In this document: piece after piece, positions 19,848 to 29,541 of the stretch
Position numbering within the stretch: the first letter of the stretch is position 1
How the letters are laid out: every line of letters begins with the position of its first letter
Source: Arsenicibacter rosenii
GTDB lineage: Bacteria; Bacteroidota; Bacteroidia; Cytophagales; Spirosomataceae
DNA length: 64,000 nt
Direction of reading: 5' to 3'
Assembly (NCBI RefSeq): GCF_001870735.1
Contig: NZ_MORL01000005.1
Span: 1 to 64,000, forward strand
The notes under the pieces: generated by a model
Told to the model about the DNA's origin: nothing
Databases searched by the model: none
What the model saw: only the letters and a program-made list of their open reading frames with translations
Program-made: the position numbers and the translations under genes

Positions 19848-20318
19848 GTTGTACAGAAAAAAAGCAGTGAGGTCGTTCGGGTCAACCCTGCTTATGCAGA
19901 TAAGGGCTTGATTGTGAATCTAAAAACAGATGAATGTGGTCATTCACCGGTGCTAAGAAGTACCCGCGCTGGCTGTGGTGGGGTGAAGACACGGTTACAG
20001 GCGAAGTACTTGCTTTTGTCTTTGGCCGTCGTAGTCATCGCACCTTTGAGCAGTTGCTACAGGTTCTGGCCGGGGCTCAGATTGGGGTGGAGCGGTAGTT
20101 TACCGATTCGTGGTGGGTCTATTTTGACTGCCTGGATCAGTGGATACGAACCGGGGCAAAGCGGCCATGCAGCGTCTTAAACGGAAGCATCTAACGTTGG
20201 TACCCGACTTAAACGGTTGTATCGGCGAACGATTTGTTTCTCGAAATCGGTGTTAGTTCATGATGCGGTTATTGGCCTTTTCATCAACCAGTTTTTCTTT
20301 ACGCACCAACAAGATTAA
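19848..20318 (+). pseudogene. IS1-family transposase, C-terminal (InsB-like) part
   Basis: Several frames are needed. VNPAYADKGLIVNLKTDE contains the first catalytic Asp. PRWLWWGEDTVTGEVLAFVFG follows after one shift, FTDSWWVYF (second Asp) after another, and the tail ends RLYRRTICFSKS, VHDAVIGLFIN. The expected catalytic Glu (RIER in relatives) appears as Lys in MQRLKRKHLTL. Multiple frameshifts and loss of the Glu show a dead transposase. Confidence 0.8.
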
Positions 20319-20325
20319 GCCACTA
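20307..20325 (-). repeat. IS1-family right terminal inverted repeat
   Basis: This is the inverted copy of 17883-17901. It supplies the last codons and stop of the wcaI-like gene on the opposite strand. Confidence 0.9.
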
Positions 20326-21562
20326 CCGATTTTTTCGAAAATGGCAGAAGTAAATCCATTTCAAATCTTCTTAAAATTGTTTCTTTACTTAAAAATTGTT
20401 CAGCATAGCGTCGGGCATTTTCCCTATAGCAATTTAAATCAGTACTCAATGCTTTATCAATACCTTCTTTCAAGGCAATGACGGATTCCGGCTCTACTAA
20501 AATACCCATTTTAAACTCATCAATTATATCATATAAAGTTGTTCCGGGAAGAGCAGATACAATTGAACAACCACCAGCTGATAAAATACTTGTCAGCTTC
20601 GAAGGGAGCACTAGATCAGAAGCCGACTTTTTTTGTAAAACTAAGTGAACATCAGCCGATGCCAATAACTCTCCTAGCTTATCATAAGGCTGTAAAGGAA
20701 AAAATCTAACATTCCCTAGCTTTTTTTGCCTAGCTAACTCTTCAAGACGTTCTCTCCCACCCCCTGCACCCACAATTAAGAAATGAACGTCAGATTGGGT
20801 GCGGTAAGCTTCCGCAACCTCAAGTATGATTTCTAAGCCTTGCTTTTCGCCTAAACTTCCTGAATACAGAATAATTTTATGTTCCATCGGAATACCAAAT
20901 TCTCTTTTTAGAGAAGCTTCTTTCGGCAGTACAGAGATATGTTTGTCATCAACCCAATTAGGAAAAAATAAACATTCCTGATTTAATACTTTCTTTGCCA
21001 AAATCTTCCGAATCATGCCTTTACTAATTGTTGAAACAACACTTGAATGTTTCAAAATAATGCGTTCAACAAAAAACATAAGATTTAGAAATAGTTTATT
21101 ATTAATCATACCTAGATCCTTTGCCATATCGATCTGTAGGTCTTGAATATGACACCAAAGTGGCACACCACGTAGCTGTGTATAAAGTACGGGCAAAAGC
21201 CCTAAATGAAAAGGAGGAGAAAAACAAATGACAATATCATATGGCTTACTCACAAAAACTCTCGACCAGAATCGCAAACTAGAGATAACAAAAGATAACT
21301 CATGAACAATACGCTTAATAGATGTGACGTTTTTTGGCACATACAAAGGGCAACGCATTATACGAACACCATTGCTTATTTCAGTCATCCAACTTTTACT
21401 GCTGTATTCTTCTTTTATCTTCCACTCCGGGTAATAAGGTAAAGCCGTAATAACATCAACGGCATGACCTTGACTGACTAACCATTCAGCCATTTCACCA
21501 GTATATTTTCCAATCCCTGTCAGTTCAGGAAAATAATTGATCCCATAGAACAAAATTCTCAT
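20315..21562 (-). CDS. wcaI: WcaI-like glycosyltransferase (GT4), 3' end replaced by an IS end
   Basis: This GT-B retaining glycosyltransferase acts in colanic-acid-like polysaccharide assembly. The start at 21562 (MRILFYGINYFPELTGIG) is chosen because it matches family N-termini and follows wcaF by 10 bases; an upstream extension to 21628 would overlap wcaF. The donor-binding half has ILYSGSLGEKQGLE and a Glu region near VLPSKLTSILSAGG. The final residues VVA and the stop are read from the IS1-family inverted repeat, so the native C-terminus has been lost. At ~415 residues it is near normal length, so function may be retained. Confidence 0.8.
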   Translation of the reverse strand: MRILFYGINYFPELTGIGKYTGEMAEWLVSQGHAVDVITALPYYPEWKIKEEYSSKSWMTEISNGVRIMRCPLYVPKNVTSIKRIVHELSFVISSLRFWSRVFVSKPYDIVICFSPPFHLGLLPVLYTQLRGVPLWCHIQDLQIDMAKDLGMINNKLFLNLMFFVERIILKHSSVVSTISKGMIRKILAKKVLNQECLFFPNWVDDKHISVLPKEASLKREFGIPMEHKIILYSGSLGEKQGLEIILEVAEAYRTQSDVHFLIVGAGGGRERLEELARQKKLGNVRFFPLQPYDKLGELLASADVHLVLQKKSASDLVLPSKLTSILSAGGCSIVSALPGTTLYDIIDEFKMGILVEPESVIALKEGIDKALSTDLNCYRENARRYAEQFLSKETILRRFEMDLLLPFSKKSVVA

Positions 21563-21572
21563 ACCACAAAAA

Positions 21573-22136
21573 TTATTTCCAACGTTTTTTAACAAGATAG
21601 GGTTTAGTATAGGTTTTATAAATACCATTACTATCTAAAGTTTCATTTATAATAGACCCAGCTGTTACAATTGTATCATTACCTATAACAACACCAGGAC
21701 CAATAAAGGAAGAAGCCCCAATCCACACACCATCATAAAGAGTGATTGGAGAATTCCGATAAGGCATATTATAAATCGAATAATCATGGTTTCCACAACA
21801 TAAAAAAGATCTCTGACTAATACAAACGTTATTACCAACAGTAACTTTTTCAAAGTTTAATATAAAAACTTCTTCTCCAATCCAGACATAGTCGCCAATT
21901 TCAAGCTTCCATGGAAAATGAATATTAACTCTTGGTTTTATAATAACTGAATGGCCAATTTTTGCTCCAAATAAAATAAGAAGTAAACGTTTAATGGAAT
22001 TAGGAAAAGGGAAAGGGTTTAGAAAAAATATACATTTTACAATATACCAAACAACAAATTTAAACTTGGAAGCGCCGAGTGTAAATCCTAAAGAGGAATC
22101 AAATTCTCCTAACCGAACAACTGATTTATTAAACAT
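21573..22136 (-). CDS. wcaF: WcaF-like sugar O-acetyltransferase (hexapeptide repeat)
   Basis: The 187-residue enzyme has a left-handed beta-helix pattern: GAKIGHSVIIKPRVNI, GDYVWIGEEVFI, VGNNVCISQ, then GVWIGASSFIGPGVVIGND. The acetyl-CoA-type catalytic His is in CCGNHDYS. It resembles colanic acid acetyltransferase WcaF and directly precedes the wcaI-like gene, the same pairing seen in many WcaF/WcaI loci. It should O-acetylate a fucose or other residue of the repeat unit. Confidence 0.85.
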   Translation of the reverse strand: MFNKSVVRLGEFDSSLGFTLGASKFKFVVWYIVKCIFFLNPFPFPNSIKRLLLILFGAKIGHSVIIKPRVNIHFPWKLEIGDYVWIGEEVFILNFEKVTVGNNVCISQRSFLCCGNHDYSIYNMPYRNSPITLYDGVWIGASSFIGPGVVIGNDTIVTAGSIINETLDSNGIYKTYTKPYLVKKRWK

Positions 22137-22148
22137 AATTAAATTTAA

Positions 22149-23228
22149 TTACAAATATTTTAAAAAAACGTTTTCCATATCTGAAATATATCTATCTTCA
22201 GAAAATAACTCAACAGCTTTTTTATGGTTCATCACTGCAATAGAAAGCAAAGCAGGACGATTATTATATAAATACAATAGATAATTAATTATTGCAACAT
22301 TGTCGATATTAGTATTTTCAATCAAAAAACCATTATCGGGAACATTAACAATATCAGGAATGCCTGCATGATAAGTAGATATAACTGCTAAAGCGTTTGC
22401 ATAAGACTCTAAAATAGAAATTGGTTGTCCTTCATTAGGATATCTGGATAATAAAATAAAAATATGAGAATCATTTAGAAGACAAGCTTTTTTAGCCCCG
22501 TCTACAACACCATGATAAAAAACATAATTAGTTAAGTTATTTTCGGAAATAAAATTAAAAAAATAGTTTCTATCTAAATCAGAAAAAAACTTACCAGCAA
22601 AATGGTATTCGAAATGCAAATTTTTATTTTTTGAATGAAGTGCAATATGCAGAACGTCTTTGTAGCCTTTACTTTCAATAAAATTACTTAAATATAATAT
22701 TTTCAATATTCCAGAAGTAATAATATCTTTTTTTTTAATTTCTAATAATTCATTACTCAAAAGAAAACAATCGTCAACACAATTTTCAACAACATAAATA
22801 TTTTCTTTGTCAATCATACCAGTAAAATTAAATTTCAAGCTCTCACTTAAAACAATAACGCCTGAAACTTTATTTATCAAAAAATAATTAATCTTTTTTT
22901 GTATATAACATGATTTAGAATCAATTAGAGTACGATAATAGCCACCATGTAGATGTAACAAAATTTTAGCTCTTTTAATTTTCAAAATAAAAATGATAAC
23001 TAAATCACGAATGTTACCGCCGACAGTTTGAGAAATTGTAAAATAATACAGATCATCATTTGAGAACAAAAGAATAAGTAAATTTTTGACAAAATCTAAA
23101 TTATTAGTAAGATTTAATTTAGAAAAAATAAATTTTTTATGTAATACACTACTATATAAGGTCGAAACAGCTTTTGAAAGACCATGCATTGGAGGAGGAA
23201 ATTGTGATATAAATTTAATTGTATACAT
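22149..23228 (-). CDS. Glycosyltransferase family 4
   Basis: The 359-residue protein begins with a GT-B N-terminal strand (KFISQFPPPMHGLSKA) that resembles WcaC/GT4 enzymes using the pattern PPPMHG. The C-terminal half has ILYLSNFIESKGY and SRYPNEGQPISILESYANALAVIS, the donor-binding E-x7-E segment. It overlaps the preceding gene by one base, indicating tight coupling. Donor and acceptor are not predictable. Confidence 0.82.
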   Translation of the reverse strand: MYTIKFISQFPPPMHGLSKAVSTLYSSVLHKKFIFSKLNLTNNLDFVKNLLILLFSNDDLYYFTISQTVGGNIRDLVIIFILKIKRAKILLHLHGGYYRTLIDSKSCYIQKKINYFLINKVSGVIVLSESLKFNFTGMIDKENIYVVENCVDDCFLLSNELLEIKKKDIITSGILKILYLSNFIESKGYKDVLHIALHSKNKNLHFEYHFAGKFFSDLDRNYFFNFISENNLTNYVFYHGVVDGAKKACLLNDSHIFILLSRYPNEGQPISILESYANALAVISTYHAGIPDIVNVPDNGFLIENTNIDNVAIINYLLYLYNNRPALLSIAVMNHKKAVELFSEDRYISDMENVFLKYL

Positions 23229-24487
23229 CAGAAAAGTAAATTAATTTTATTTAAAGCTTGACAAATATTTTTTTCGTAATTATCCCACGAATAATTTTTT
23301 ACTGATTCAAGAGCATTCAAAGACATTTCATGATAATGACTAGGATGAAGAAAAAGATAAAGAATTTTTTCATAAATTGCATTTACATCACCTGCTTCGA
23401 TAATAAATCCATTATAACCATCAATTATTATATCAGGCCCTCCGGAATTTTTAGTAACGATAACAGGCAAGCCAGCAGATAAAGCTTCAAGTAAAACAAG
23501 ACCAAAACCTTCACCAAGAGTCGGGAAAAGGAAAACACTACAATCAGAATAAAAAAGTTTAAGTTCATCCAGTAACTTGTGACCATGAAGAAAAACATTG
23601 TCTGGGATATTTTCAAAAAGATCAGGAAAGTATTGTGCGCCAGAACCTATTAAATCAAATTGAATTGGATAACTCAAAAGTTTACATGAAGCCTCTAATA
23701 TATAAGAAATACCTTTACGTTGACTAATCTCACCAACATATAAAACTTTAAAAAATTTATTAATATTCCTAGATACTACATTTGAATTAACGTACTTTTC
23801 AAAATCAACACCATAAGGAATTTGAAAGATTATATCATTCGAAATTCCGGAAAAAAATAAGCCTTTTTTTGAAAAGGTTGAGGCAACAATATGATAATCA
23901 GCCAACAAAATTTCTTTAACAAATTTCTCACTAAAAGATTTATCAAAAACAAAACCAGAACCTTCAAAAGTTTTGGCAAATTTACCGCTTGAAAAAATAT
24001 ATTGTTGATAAATAACATGCAAATAATTTCGAGGTGTTTGAGCATGATCAATAATTTTAATAACATTAGGTGCTTTAGTTTTTAAAATCTCAAAAAGTAA
24101 TTCACTATTAGTATCGAATGAAATAACTACATCTATTTTATTATCTATTATATATTTTGCAAGTTTTTTTTGAAAACGTCTTGAAATTACAGTGCGAATA
24201 ATATTAGAAAATTTAGTATTACCAAATACCCTAGTATAAAGAGTTAAAAGTAGAGTTTCCAACTCACAAAACTGCAAAATATCAGAATCAAACAGTTCGT
24301 ATGACTTTCTGCTTAATATTCTTTTCTTATTATTCGAATTAAGAAATAAAAGCAAAATTTTATTTAATATCGAATTGTTAGAATTATATATCGATGTACA
24401 ATATTTATACAAAAAGCCTGATTTCTTCAATGCTGACGCCAACCTCAAAGAATGTTGTTTACCTGGATGAGCAACAATAACTTTCAT
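23228..24487 (-). CDS. Glycosyltransferase family 4
   Basis: The 419-residue GT-B enzyme starts MKVIVAHPGKQHSLRLASAL. The C-terminal donor site is clear: VLYVGEISQRKGI, LHGHKLLDEL and FPTLGEGFGLVLLEALSAGLPVI with the E-x7-E pair, then NSGGPDI. It overlaps wzy by four bases (ATGA type) and the next glycosyltransferase by one, so all are translated from one message. Sugar specificity is unknown. Confidence 0.85.
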   Translation of the reverse strand: MKVIVAHPGKQHSLRLASALKKSGFLYKYCTSIYNSNNSILNKILLLFLNSNNKKRILSRKSYELFDSDILQFCELETLLLTLYTRVFGNTKFSNIIRTVISRRFQKKLAKYIIDNKIDVVISFDTNSELLFEILKTKAPNVIKIIDHAQTPRNYLHVIYQQYIFSSGKFAKTFEGSGFVFDKSFSEKFVKEILLADYHIVASTFSKKGLFFSGISNDIIFQIPYGVDFEKYVNSNVVSRNINKFFKVLYVGEISQRKGISYILEASCKLLSYPIQFDLIGSGAQYFPDLFENIPDNVFLHGHKLLDELKLFYSDCSVFLFPTLGEGFGLVLLEALSAGLPVIVTKNSGGPDIIIDGYNGFIIEAGDVNAIYEKILYLFLHPSHYHEMSLNALESVKNYSWDNYEKNICQALNKINLLF

Positions 24488-25833
24488 ACTTTACTAAACT
24501 TGGTTATTAAAAAATAAGGGGATGTTGTAAATAAAAAAAAGGCCGAAAAATAGCAAAGTCCACCACGAGTAATGAATTGAAGTAATAATGTGTAGCAAAC
24601 AGAATAAAGAACAAGATGATTTAAGTTGTTTGAATGATATAATGAATTCATTTTTTTGAGAAAATAACCAAAAACAAAAAAAATTATAAAGCATCCAATA
24701 ATTCCAAAATCCAAATAGTACTCTCCAATATTAGGCCAAGCAATCGCAGCATTTAAAATAGCAAAATCATTAACTGAATGCCGAATACCTACAACCATTG
24801 TCATATCTTGTGCAAGTGGCTTATTATGCCAGAAAGCACGTGGGATCCAAAGAGTAAATGTATCTATAATTAAGCTTTTGCCTAATGTAAAATCGTATTT
24901 ATCAGGATAATTCATCATTAAACCATAGAATGGTTTATATAAATCAAAATTACTTTCGAGTGTATAAATAAAATCAGTAGTACTTAATGACGAGTTAGCT
25001 TTCTCTCCAGATCTCAAAGATCCACGAGTTGATCCGAGTAAAGTACTTAAGTAAAATAATGTAATAGTAAAAAATATTAAAATATTAGTGGATGGTTTTT
25101 TATTATTACTTTTATAATAATATAAGAAAATAGATACAATCATAATAATTAAAAAGATTCGAAATCCACGTATATAAAAAACAGAAAAAGTCATAAATGC
25201 TAATACAATAAAGATAAATTTATTATTATTAAATTTAAATATATAAATTAATGGAACAATCATACACAATGAAAAATTTGACAAAAATAATAAATCTGTA
25301 TTTTGATCAATTTTATTTCCATCCTGGCCCATACTAAAGATATATGTAAAAGACCTTCCAGTCAGGAATAAGTAATATATCGATAAAGCAAAAGCTAAAA
25401 CCCAGATAACATATGAAAATATCATAATATTTTTTATTTTATTTTTATTTATAGGTATAAAGGAATAAAATCGTAGATAGCTAGCTTTATAATAACCCAG
25501 AAGAAAGAAAAGAAAGGAAAACAGAAAAACAAAGGTTGCTTTTATACAACCTGGCATGACATCAACACCAAAACAATCAGTTCGTCCGACAGAAATCAAT
25601 GAAAGAGGTGTATAGACAAATAATGCCATATATAAAGCGACAACAATATGAATTGAATGAAAAATATCTATACTTTCATTTCTAATAACGTATAAATATC
25701 CAAAAAGCATAAACATACTTGAAAGAATAATTACATAAATCTCATAAAGATATATATCATTATTTAAGGAAAATATGAGCAACAATATTATAGTATGAAT
25801 AATTGGGTAAGAAATTATTTTATTCAGTGACAT
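24484..25833 (-). CDS. wzy: O-antigen/capsule polymerase (Wzy-like)
   Basis: The 449-residue protein has about 11-12 hydrophobic segments and a large periplasmic loop after the segment with GSTRGSLRSGEKAN. A second Arg-containing loop (WIPRAFWHNKPLAQ) resembles oligosaccharide repeat-unit polymerases. It lies between glycosyltransferases in a locus that has wzx, wzc and wza but no other polymerase candidate. Wzy proteins are poorly conserved, so the call rests on topology and context. Confidence 0.75.
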   Translation of the reverse strand: MSLNKIISYPIIHTIILLLIFSLNNDIYLYEIYVIILSSMFMLFGYLYVIRNESIDIFHSIHIVVALYMALFVYTPLSLISVGRTDCFGVDVMPGCIKATFVFLFSFLFFLLGYYKASYLRFYSFIPINKNKIKNIMIFSYVIWVLAFALSIYYLFLTGRSFTYIFSMGQDGNKIDQNTDLLFLSNFSLCMIVPLIYIFKFNNNKFIFIVLAFMTFSVFYIRGFRIFLIIMIVSIFLYYYKSNNKKPSTNILIFFTITLFYLSTLLGSTRGSLRSGEKANSSLSTTDFIYTLESNFDLYKPFYGLMMNYPDKYDFTLGKSLIIDTFTLWIPRAFWHNKPLAQDMTMVVGIRHSVNDFAILNAAIAWPNIGEYYLDFGIIGCFIIFFVFGYFLKKMNSLYHSNNLNHLVLYSVCYTLLLQFITRGGLCYFSAFFLFTTSPYFLITKFSKV

Positions 25834-25837
25834 AGTA

Positions 25838-27013
25838 TTAGATTTTTATTATTTGAGATACAACATTAGAAACAACATCGCTAGCGTTAAATCTAGTATT
25901 TGCTATCTCAAGTGAAGTCATTTTGGCAACATCATACCATGACTTAGAGTTTGATACAATTTTTTTAATAATATTATAAAAGTTTTTTTCATCACTGTAG
26001 CTAAAAACATATCCATTTTTATCATTAACGACAACTTCAGGATGATTACCTACATGTTCAGACACAATTAATGGTAAGCCACACCATAATGCCTCAATAC
26101 ATGTTAAGGGATTAGGATCAGAAAGCGAAGGTAAAAGTAAATAATCTGAAATGGAATATAAATCAATAGTAGTTGTCTGATCCACATATCCTAATAATCT
26201 TATATCTAATTTCTCTTTATTATCAATAAAATTACGTAAATCGGCTTCTAATTCTCCATCTCCAGCTAGTAAAACAGTAAATTTATCACAAAACTCAGAC
26301 TCAACTAAAAGTTTTAAAAAACGCATTTGTCCTTTAGCACAGGTTAATCTTGCTGGGCAAAATAGAAGAATCTTATTATTATCAACTTTATAACTTTTAC
26401 GAACATTATTTAATTTAAATTCATCAAAATTTAAAACAGTATTATATTTTACATTATCGATAACATTTGGCACTAAAATCTTATGATTTTCATTTGCAGC
26501 ATATTTCATAATAAATTGAAGCGATAATCTACCTGCATACCAAAAACCGTCAAACTTTTTAAAAATATACCTCCTAATATGTTCACGCAATAACAACTTA
26601 TAGTAACTATAATTCCTTTCTTCATTAAGATGTGACTCATTCCAATAATATACTTTATAATCAATACTTTTCTTATTATAAAGCACTGTCCATAGTGCAA
26701 AATAAAGATAAGAACCCGCTGAGATTACTACATCAGGATCTTCATTTTCAAGTATAGATCTCACCCCTTTATTTATATGAAAATAAATCCCAGATATGGC
26801 GAAAACTTTGCCGTCTATCAAATGTGTATATTCCGTCTTATATTGAGAATATGTCCAATTTCTATTAGGCTCGGTCTCTGCTGTAACAAGCACTTTAAAG
26901 GATATTCCCTGTTCTTTAAATGCTTTATACAACATATCATAAAAATATTTTCGATATGGAGTCAAAATATTAGTTAATAATATAACTTTTGAAACACTCA
27001 TTTTCTTATTCAC
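25838..27013 (-). CDS. Glycosyltransferase family 4
   Basis: This is a GT-B enzyme with LLTNILTPYRKYFYDML at the N-terminus. Its donor-binding half contains LFCPARLTCAKGQ, VLLAGDGELEADL, LLPSLSDPNPLTCIEALWCGLPLI (E-x7-E region) and EHVGNHPEVV. The first ATG (27013) overlaps the sialyltransferase-like gene by eight bases; the internal ATG at 27001 is equally likely. The wzy start is four bases after the stop. Substrate unknown. Confidence 0.83.
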   Translation of the reverse strand: MNKKMSVSKVILLTNILTPYRKYFYDMLYKAFKEQGISFKVLVTAETEPNRNWTYSQYKTEYTHLIDGKVFAISGIYFHINKGVRSILENEDPDVVISAGSYLYFALWTVLYNKKSIDYKVYYWNESHLNEERNYSYYKLLLREHIRRYIFKKFDGFWYAGRLSLQFIMKYAANENHKILVPNVIDNVKYNTVLNFDEFKLNNVRKSYKVDNNKILLFCPARLTCAKGQMRFLKLLVESEFCDKFTVLLAGDGELEADLRNFIDNKEKLDIRLLGYVDQTTTIDLYSISDYLLLPSLSDPNPLTCIEALWCGLPLIVSEHVGNHPEVVVNDKNGYVFSYSDEKNFYNIIKKIVSNSKSWYDVAKMTSLEIANTRFNASDVVSNVVSQIIKI

Positions 27014-28079
27014 TTAGTAATGATTGCAGTTTCATTAAATTATCTGGCATATCTACGCCAATCTTATCATAAAACTCGGTTAGTTCGTGTGAATAATCAC
27101 CTATTAATTTTGTCAATGATATTACTTTAATATCCAATACTCTTGCACTCATTAAAATTGTGCTCTTATACCCAACAACTTTGACATTTTTATCTTTAAA
27201 GCTTGAAAGATAATATTCTAAGCCTTTATCCTTATTTAAACATCTGAGGTCATTTAGGACTTCTAGGTTATATTCTTCCTTTGGATGAAGCTTATAATAA
27301 ATTTGATTTTTTTTACTGGAAGAGTATTCTTTTATATGTTGGATTGATTCAACTAGTGTATCAATATTTTTTATTGTATCAATTTTATCAAGAGCAATCA
27401 CTATACTACAGTCTGCCATTTGCAAACTTTCATCAATATTTAAGTAAAGACTTGTTACACCTTTTAAATATTCTTCCTTATGGATCTGAATTATTTCTCT
27501 TCCCCTAAAAATATCTCTCTCTTTGCCTTTTAAAGTAAGATATATTTTTGTTAAATTCTTATTACTTGAAATGTAATTACCGTTAAAATTATATATCTTA
27601 CCAAATTGAAAAATATATTTTATTATCAATTTTCTCAATGCTCTTGTAATATCATTAGAATTAAAACCGTCCACATTTTCAGTATTTTTAAAATATGGAA
27701 ATGATCCATCTTCAAGCCATATCATTTCAATGTGCTTATTTTTTTTGTAAAGTTTTTTCAAAATATACATTTCTTGTATATTCGTATCGCAAACCTCAAA
27801 AACTTTATCATAGGAATCAGTTATAAATTTATTGATAGCTACTAAATCATTTAAAATTATCGGCAATTTATTATACCACTTATTGTTCGATGAAGGATAA
27901 GATCCTTTCCTTATAAGTACATTTGTAAATGCAGATCGTACTGCTTTTTCAGTTTGTTCATTTAAATTAAAATCTTTAAACAAAATTAAATCATTTTTTT
28001 GGTTTTGGAATCTAATCTTTGCTAGACCTATTGCTAAAATCAAATTAGCTTGTGTATGGCAGACAAATAAATTGCGCAT
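27006..28079 (-). CDS. Putative bacterial sialyltransferase (GT52/polysialyltransferase-like)
   Basis: The ~357-residue protein carries in order the three short motifs shared by GT-B bacterial sialyltransferases: an acidic E-D-G (residues ~123-125, WLEDGSFPYF), a His-Pro (KLHP, ~263-266) and a Ser/Thr pair (YKSTILMS, ~306-307). The start at 28079 (MRNLFVCHTQANLILAI) is preferred to 28130 because it begins at the first beta-strand and avoids overlap with wzx. It lies in one operon with neuA- and neuB-like genes, which would supply the CMP-nonulosonate donor. The linkage formed is unknown. Confidence 0.68.
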   Translation of the reverse strand: MRNLFVCHTQANLILAIGLAKIRFQNQKNDLILFKDFNLNEQTEKAVRSAFTNVLIRKGSYPSSNNKWYNKLPIILNDLVAINKFITDSYDKVFEVCDTNIQEMYILKKLYKKNKHIEMIWLEDGSFPYFKNTENVDGFNSNDITRALRKLIIKYIFQFGKIYNFNGNYISSNKNLTKIYLTLKGKERDIFRGREIIQIHKEEYLKGVTSLYLNIDESLQMADCSIVIALDKIDTIKNIDTLVESIQHIKEYSSSKKNQIYYKLHPKEEYNLEVLNDLRCLNKDKGLEYYLSSFKDKNVKVVGYKSTILMSARVLDIKVISLTKLIGDYSHELTEFYDKIGVDMPDNLMKLQSLLSE

Positions 28080-28084
28080 TAAGT

Positions 28085-29452
28085 TTAAATCTTTGTTGTT
28101 ATAACTTTGTCCATTTTCAAGAAATTCCATATTCTATCAATAAATACGGTGTAAGTGATTCTTAGTAAATTCAAGCTTTTAGGTAGTACATATATGGACA
28201 TTAATACCTCTAAACTTAGTGTTCCAACAGCTATACCAAGTAAACCAATATGTTGTGCAAGTAAGTATGATAATATTATCGATATAATAGAGCAAATTAC
28301 TCCTGCAATTGTATACATATATGGTTTATTATATGCCCTGAAGACTACACCACCAATCCACCATAAGGCATTGAATAATATCCCAATAACAATTACTGAC
28401 CAAACATACTTATCAATTTTAATACTGTTTCCTGTCCATAATTTGTATATATCGATTCCAAAAATTAACAAAAAACATATTCCAGCTAATGCAATTATTG
28501 TAGTAATTATTACAGAGTTAACATAAATATTTGAAGCCTTTTTTAAGTCACCTCGTCCAATTTCATATTGCAATTCAGGAAAAACTATGGTATCTATCAT
28601 ATTTATGATCTGGTTTACAGATCTTGTAAGTGAACGTACAGTATTAAATATTGTTACAGATTCAGGTCCAAGTGTAATTCTTACAACTAATGTTGATCCT
28701 TGAAAAAATATTGCTTGCCAAATGGGTGAAAGTAAATAACCAAAACCTTGTTTTCCGATAACTTTAATTTCATTTTTATTAATAGTACCATATATTTTTT
28801 GGTGCTTGAAATTGATTAATCTTTTCGCAATTACTCCATATGTTATAACAAACATCAACGTTCCAACTAAATTAAATAGAGCCAAATAAACTATATTCAT
28901 ATTCAAATATAGCACTATTGCATTCAATATAATTATCATAAATGATTGTATTGTGAATAGATTAATACTTAATGCTGCTTTTCGCGCAGCTCTGTAATAC
29001 GCTTCAAACATTTGCGTATAAAAAGATATTAATCTTGAAACAATTAGTATCCAGACACTTGCTAGGGCTTGATTCTCATTTATTATTGAAACTGATAAAA
29101 AGCTATATTTTTTAAGAATTAATACTACTAATAAACTTAACGATATTCCTATTATAAGAATAATTGTAATTAATATGAATGCACTTTTAGATATATCTGC
29201 TGCTTTTTTTTTATCTCCTTTTAGAAAATTTAATACAAAATAATTTGATGCAGCTGTACCAAATCCTAAATCTGTTAGGCTGAATATATTTGGGATTATT
29301 GTTAAAGTCAACCATTCACCATAATATTCAGTCCCCCAAGAACTTATAAAAAAAGGGACTAATACTAATTGTTCAGCCACTTTTATTATCTTTTGTATTG
29401 CCGTTGCAACACCGTTTTTAAAAAAATTATTTATTTTATTTTTAGAAATCAT
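28085..29452 (-). CDS. wzx: Wzx-type polysaccharide flippase
   Basis: The 455-residue MOP-superfamily transporter has ~12-14 hydrophobic helices. The N-terminal segment contains LVLVPFFISSWGTEYYGEWLT, the region typical of Wzx proteins. It would move undecaprenyl-linked repeat units across the inner membrane for Wzy. It sits between the neuB fusion (89-base gap) and the sialyltransferase-like gene, which starts six bases after its stop. Confidence 0.85.
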   Translation of the reverse strand: MISKNKINNFFKNGVATAIQKIIKVAEQLVLVPFFISSWGTEYYGEWLTLTIIPNIFSLTDLGFGTAASNYFVLNFLKGDKKKAADISKSAFILITIILIIGISLSLLVVLILKKYSFLSVSIINENQALASVWILIVSRLISFYTQMFEAYYRAARKAALSINLFTIQSFMIIILNAIVLYLNMNIVYLALFNLVGTLMFVITYGVIAKRLINFKHQKIYGTINKNEIKVIGKQGFGYLLSPIWQAIFFQGSTLVVRITLGPESVTIFNTVRSLTRSVNQIINMIDTIVFPELQYEIGRGDLKKASNIYVNSVIITTIIALAGICFLLIFGIDIYKLWTGNSIKIDKYVWSVIVIGILFNALWWIGGVVFRAYNKPYMYTIAGVICSIISIILSYLLAQHIGLLGIAVGTLSLEVLMSIYVLPKSLNLLRITYTVFIDRIWNFLKMDKVITTKI

Positions 29453-29541
29453 TAGAAATATTCATTAACAATACTAACATAAAACATGTAATACGGTCTA
29501 TAGAAAAGCTATCATTTAGTTTAGTCCTGATCACTAAAAGG

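Larger units (their letters stand above)
17883..20325 (+). mobile_element. Decayed IS1-family insertion sequence, interrupted by an IS110-family element
   Basis: The terminal inverted repeats are perfect over 19 bases: TAGTGGCTTAATCTTGTTG at 17883-17901 and its complement at 20307-20325. Inside are an InsA-like N-terminal part (17920-18186) and an InsB-like C-terminal part (19848-20318), separated by the IS110 insertion. No target-site duplication is obvious outside the ends. The right end overlaps the 3' end of the wcaI-like gene. Confidence 0.85.
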
